A program made the position numbers and the translations under genes. Source: Pigmentiphaga litoralis (GTDB taxonomy: Bacteria > Pseudomonadota > Gammaproteobacteria > Burkholderiales > Burkholderiaceae_B). From it: DNA of 22,506 bases. The stretch's first letter is position 1. Each line of letters begins with the position of its first letter. The stretch is taken from the NCBI RefSeq assembly GCF_013408655.1, contig NZ_JACCBP010000005.1, positions 1 to 22,506 of the forward strand, given 5' to 3'. A model generated the notes under the pieces. It was not told the DNA's origin. It saw nothing but the letters and a program-made list of their open reading frames with translations, and did no database searches. Shown in pieces: positions 20,165 through 22,506 of this stretch.

Positions 20165-22267
20165 ATGGCCCGCAAGACCCCGATCGAGCGCTACCGCAAT
20201 ATCGGCATCTCTGCGCACATCGACGCAGGGAAGACCACCACGACCGAACGTGTTCTGTTCTACACGGGCGTCAACCACAAGATCGGCGAAGTGCACGATG
20301 GTGCAGCGACGATGGACTGGATGGAGCAGGAGCAGGAACGCGGTATCACCATTACCTCGGCTGCCACGACCTGCTTCTGGAAAGGCATGGCCGGGAATTT
20401 CCCCGAGCACCACATCAACATCATCGACACCCCGGGACACGTCGACTTCACGATTGAAGTCGAACGCTCGATGCGCGTGCTCGATGGCGCCTGCATGGTC
20501 TACTGCGCTGTGGGTGGCGTTCAGCCCCAGTCGGAAACCGTGTGGCGTCAGGCCAACAAGTACGGCGTGCCGCGCCTGGCCTTCGTGAACAAGATGGACC
20601 GTACCGGCGCCAACTTCTTCAAGGTCTACGACCAGATGCGTCTTCGCCTGAAGGCCAATCCGGTTCCGCTGCACGTGCCGATCGGCGCCGAAGACACCTT
20701 CAAGGGCGTCGTCGACCTGGTCAAGATGAAGGCCATCCTGTGGGATGACGCCAGCCAGGGCATCAAGTTCGAATACGGTGACATCCCGGCCGAACTGGTT
20801 GACACCTGCAACGAATGGCACGAAAAGCTGGTCGAGAGCGCCGCTGAGTCGTCAGAAGAACTGATGAACAAGTACCTCGAAACCGGTGAACTGACCGAAG
20901 AAGAAATCAAGCTGGGCATCCGCACGCGTACCATCGCCTGCGAAATCCAGCCGATGCTCTGCGGTTCGGCGTTCAAGAACAAGGGCGTGCAAGCCATGCT
21001 CGACGCCGTCGTCGAATTCCTGCCATCGCCAGTGGACATCCCACCGGTCGAAGGCACCGACGACAACGATCAGCCGATCACCCGCAATGCCGACGACAAG
21101 GAAAAGTTCTCGGCGCTGGCGTTCAAGTTGATGTCGGACCCGTTCGTTGGTCAGCTGACCTTCATTCGTGTGTACTCCGGCTCGATCAACTCGGGTGACA
21201 CGGTGTTCAACCCGATCAAGGGCAAGAAGGAACGTCTGGGTCGTCTGCTGCAAATGCACGCGAACCAGCGCGAGGAAATCAAGCAGGTCCTGGCTGGCGA
21301 CATCGCCGCTGCCGTGGGCCTGAAGGATGTCACGACCGGTGAAACGCTGTGCGATCCGGAAGCCGTGATCACCCTCGAAAAGATGATCTTCCCCGAGCCC
21401 GTGATTGCACAGGCCGTGGAACCCAAGACGAAGGCTGACCAGGAAAAGATGGGCCTGGCGCTGAACCGTCTGGCACAGGAAGATCCGTCGTTCCGCGTGC
21501 ATACCGATGAAGAATCGGGTCAGACCATCATTTCCGGGATGGGCGAGCTCCACCTGGAAATCATCGTCGATCGCATGAAGCGCGAATTCAACGTGGAAGC
21601 GAACGTGGGCAAGCCCCAGGTCGCGTACCGCGAAACGATCCGCAAGACCTGCGAAGAGTCCGAAGGCAAGTTCGTCAAGCAGTCGGGCGGTCGCGGTCAA
21701 TACGGTCACGTGGTGCTCAAGGTCGAGCCCCAGGAACCGGGCAAGGGCTTCGAATTCGTCGACGCCATCAAGGGCGGTGTGGTTCCTCGCGAATTCATCC
21801 CGGCCGTGGAAAAGGGTTGCATCGAAACGCTGAAGGCTGGCGTGATGGCCGGCTACCCGGTGGTCGATGTGAAGGTCACCCTGTTCTTCGGTTCGTACCA
21901 CGATGTCGACTCGAACGAAAACGCATTCCGCATGGCTGCCTCGATGGCATTCAAGGACGGCATGCGCAAGGCCAGCCCGGTTCTGCTTGAACCGATGATG
22001 GCCGTGGAAGTCGAAACACCGGAAGACTACGCAGGTAACGTGATGGGCGATCTGTCCTCGCGTCGCGGCATGGTCCAGGGTATGGACGACATGGTGGGCG
22101 GCGGCAAGGCTATCAAGGCCGAAGTTCCGCTGGCTGAAATGTTCGGTTATTCCACCACGCTGCGTTCCGCGACCCAGGGTCGTGCAACGTACACGATGGA
22201 ATTCAAGCATTACGCTGAAGCGCCTAAGAACGTCGCCGAGGCAATCATGAGCGCCCGCGCCAAGTAA
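20165..22267 (+). CDS. fusA: Elongation factor G
   Basis: A 700-aa translocase GTPase. GTP-binding motifs: G1 [11 protein letters not shown] (residues 17-27), switch [10 protein letters not shown] (59-67), G3 DTPGHVDF (88-95), G4 NKMD (142-145) and GSAFKNKG further on. Domains III-V follow, including the domain IV loop region [16 protein letters not shown] and the [14 protein letters not shown] stretch. ATG 20165 follows AAGGAA by 7 nt. Length is the family norm; this is the canonical str-operon copy rather than the divergent fusA2 type. Confidence 0.99.
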   Translation: MARKTPIERYRNIGISAHIDAGKTTTTERVLFYTGVNHKIGEVHDGAATMDWMEQEQERGITITSAATTCFWKGMAGNFPEHHINIIDTPGHVDFTIEVERSMRVLDGACMVYCAVGGVQPQSETVWRQANKYGVPRLAFVNKMDRTGANFFKVYDQMRLRLKANPVPLHVPIGAEDTFKGVVDLVKMKAILWDDASQGIKFEYGDIPAELVDTCNEWHEKLVESAAESSEELMNKYLETGELTEEEIKLGIRTRTIACEIQPMLCGSAFKNKGVQAMLDAVVEFLPSPVDIPPVEGTDDNDQPITRNADDKEKFSALAFKLMSDPFVGQLTFIRVYSGSINSGDTVFNPIKGKKERLGRLLQMHANQREEIKQVLAGDIAAAVGLKDVTTGETLCDPEAVITLEKMIFPEPVIAQAVEPKTKADQEKMGLALNRLAQEDPSFRVHTDEESGQTIISGMGELHLEIIVDRMKREFNVEANVGKPQVAYRETIRKTCEESEGKFVKQSGGRGQYGHVVLKVEPQEPGKGFEFVDAIKGGVVPREFIPAVEKGCIETLKAGVMAGYPVVDVKVTLFFGSYHDVDSNENAFRMAASMAFKDGMRKASPVLLEPMMAVEVETPEDYAGNVMGDLSSRRGMVQGMDDMVGGGKAIKAEVPLAEMFGYSTTLRSATQGRATYTMEFKHYAEAPKNVAEAIMSARAK

Positions 22268-22324
22268 TTGGCAGGCATCACGCAATCACACTGAACCTCC
22301 AGAGCATCTGCAGGAAGAGAAATC

Positions 22325-22506
22325 ATGGCAAAAAGCAAGTTTGAACGTACCAAGCCGCACGTCAACGTCGGCACCATCGGTCACGTCGACCATGGCAAGA
22401 CCACGCTGACCGCAGCGATCACCACCGTGCTGTCGAAGGCATTCGGCGGCGAAGCCAAGGCCTACGACCAGATCGACGCAGCGCCTGAAGAAAAAGCGCG
22501 CGGCAT
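22325..22506 (+). CDS. tuf: Elongation factor Tu, N-terminal fragment (3' end outside window)
   Basis: The first 60 codons of EF-Tu run off the window. [33 protein letters not shown] carries the G1 P-loop GHVDHGKT, and the frame continues to AAPEEKARG, the start of switch I. ATG 22325 is preceded by AGGAAGAG. It follows fusA by 57 nt, the tufA position of the str operon. It is a second tuf in addition to the one at the window's left edge. Confidence 0.98.
   Translation, partial: MAKSKFERTKPHVNVGTIGHVDHGKTTLTAAITTVLSKAFGGEAKAYDQIDAAPEEKARG

Overview
The window reads as chromosomal core DNA from a GC-rich betaproteobacterium. Protein texts (RpoB, RpoC, L10, SecE) and gene order fit Burkholderiales, most likely Alcaligenaceae (Bordetella/Achromobacter relatives). 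This placement comes from recognition, not from a database search. No insertion sequence, CRISPR array, integrase or origin was seen.

Region 1 (1-12847) is the transcription/translation block: 3' end of tuf, tRNA-Trp(CCA), secE, nusG, rplK, rplA, rplJ, rplL, rpoB, rpoC, all on the + strand. Between the genes lie recognisable control elements: a hairpin before secE, a near-textbook L1 operator before rplK, a 324-nt structured L10-type leader before rplJ, an intrinsic terminator/attenuator between rplL and rpoB, and a strong terminator after rpoC.

Region 2 (12848-18625) is accessory. It holds a 1227-aa hybrid histidine kinase whose first domain is a complete LOV blue-light sensor (photoactive Cys72 in GRNCRFMQG, plus Asn104, Asn114 and Gln135), followed by PAS-PAS-PAS-GAF-PAS-HisKA-HATPase-REC. 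Its stop codon lies in the first unit of a degenerate 7-bp tandem repeat. Convergent to it is an Lrp/AsnC-family regulator. Divergent from the regulator is hppD (4-hydroxyphenylpyruvate dioxygenase). The lrp-hppD intergenic region has repeated ATTGCC/GGCAAT motifs over the likely lrp promoter.

Region 3 (18626-22506) is the str operon: a strong sigma70 promoter (TTGACT-17-TATCAT), a long structured leader, then rpsL, rpsG, fusA and the 5' end of a second tuf. The two tuf genes flank the window in direct orientation.

The most notable content is the large LOV photoreceptor kinase lodged between the RNA polymerase and ribosomal protein operons, with no dedicated DNA-binding response regulator beside it, and next to a gene whose product can lead to homogentisate/pyomelanin. 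Any link between light sensing and tyrosine catabolism is inference only.
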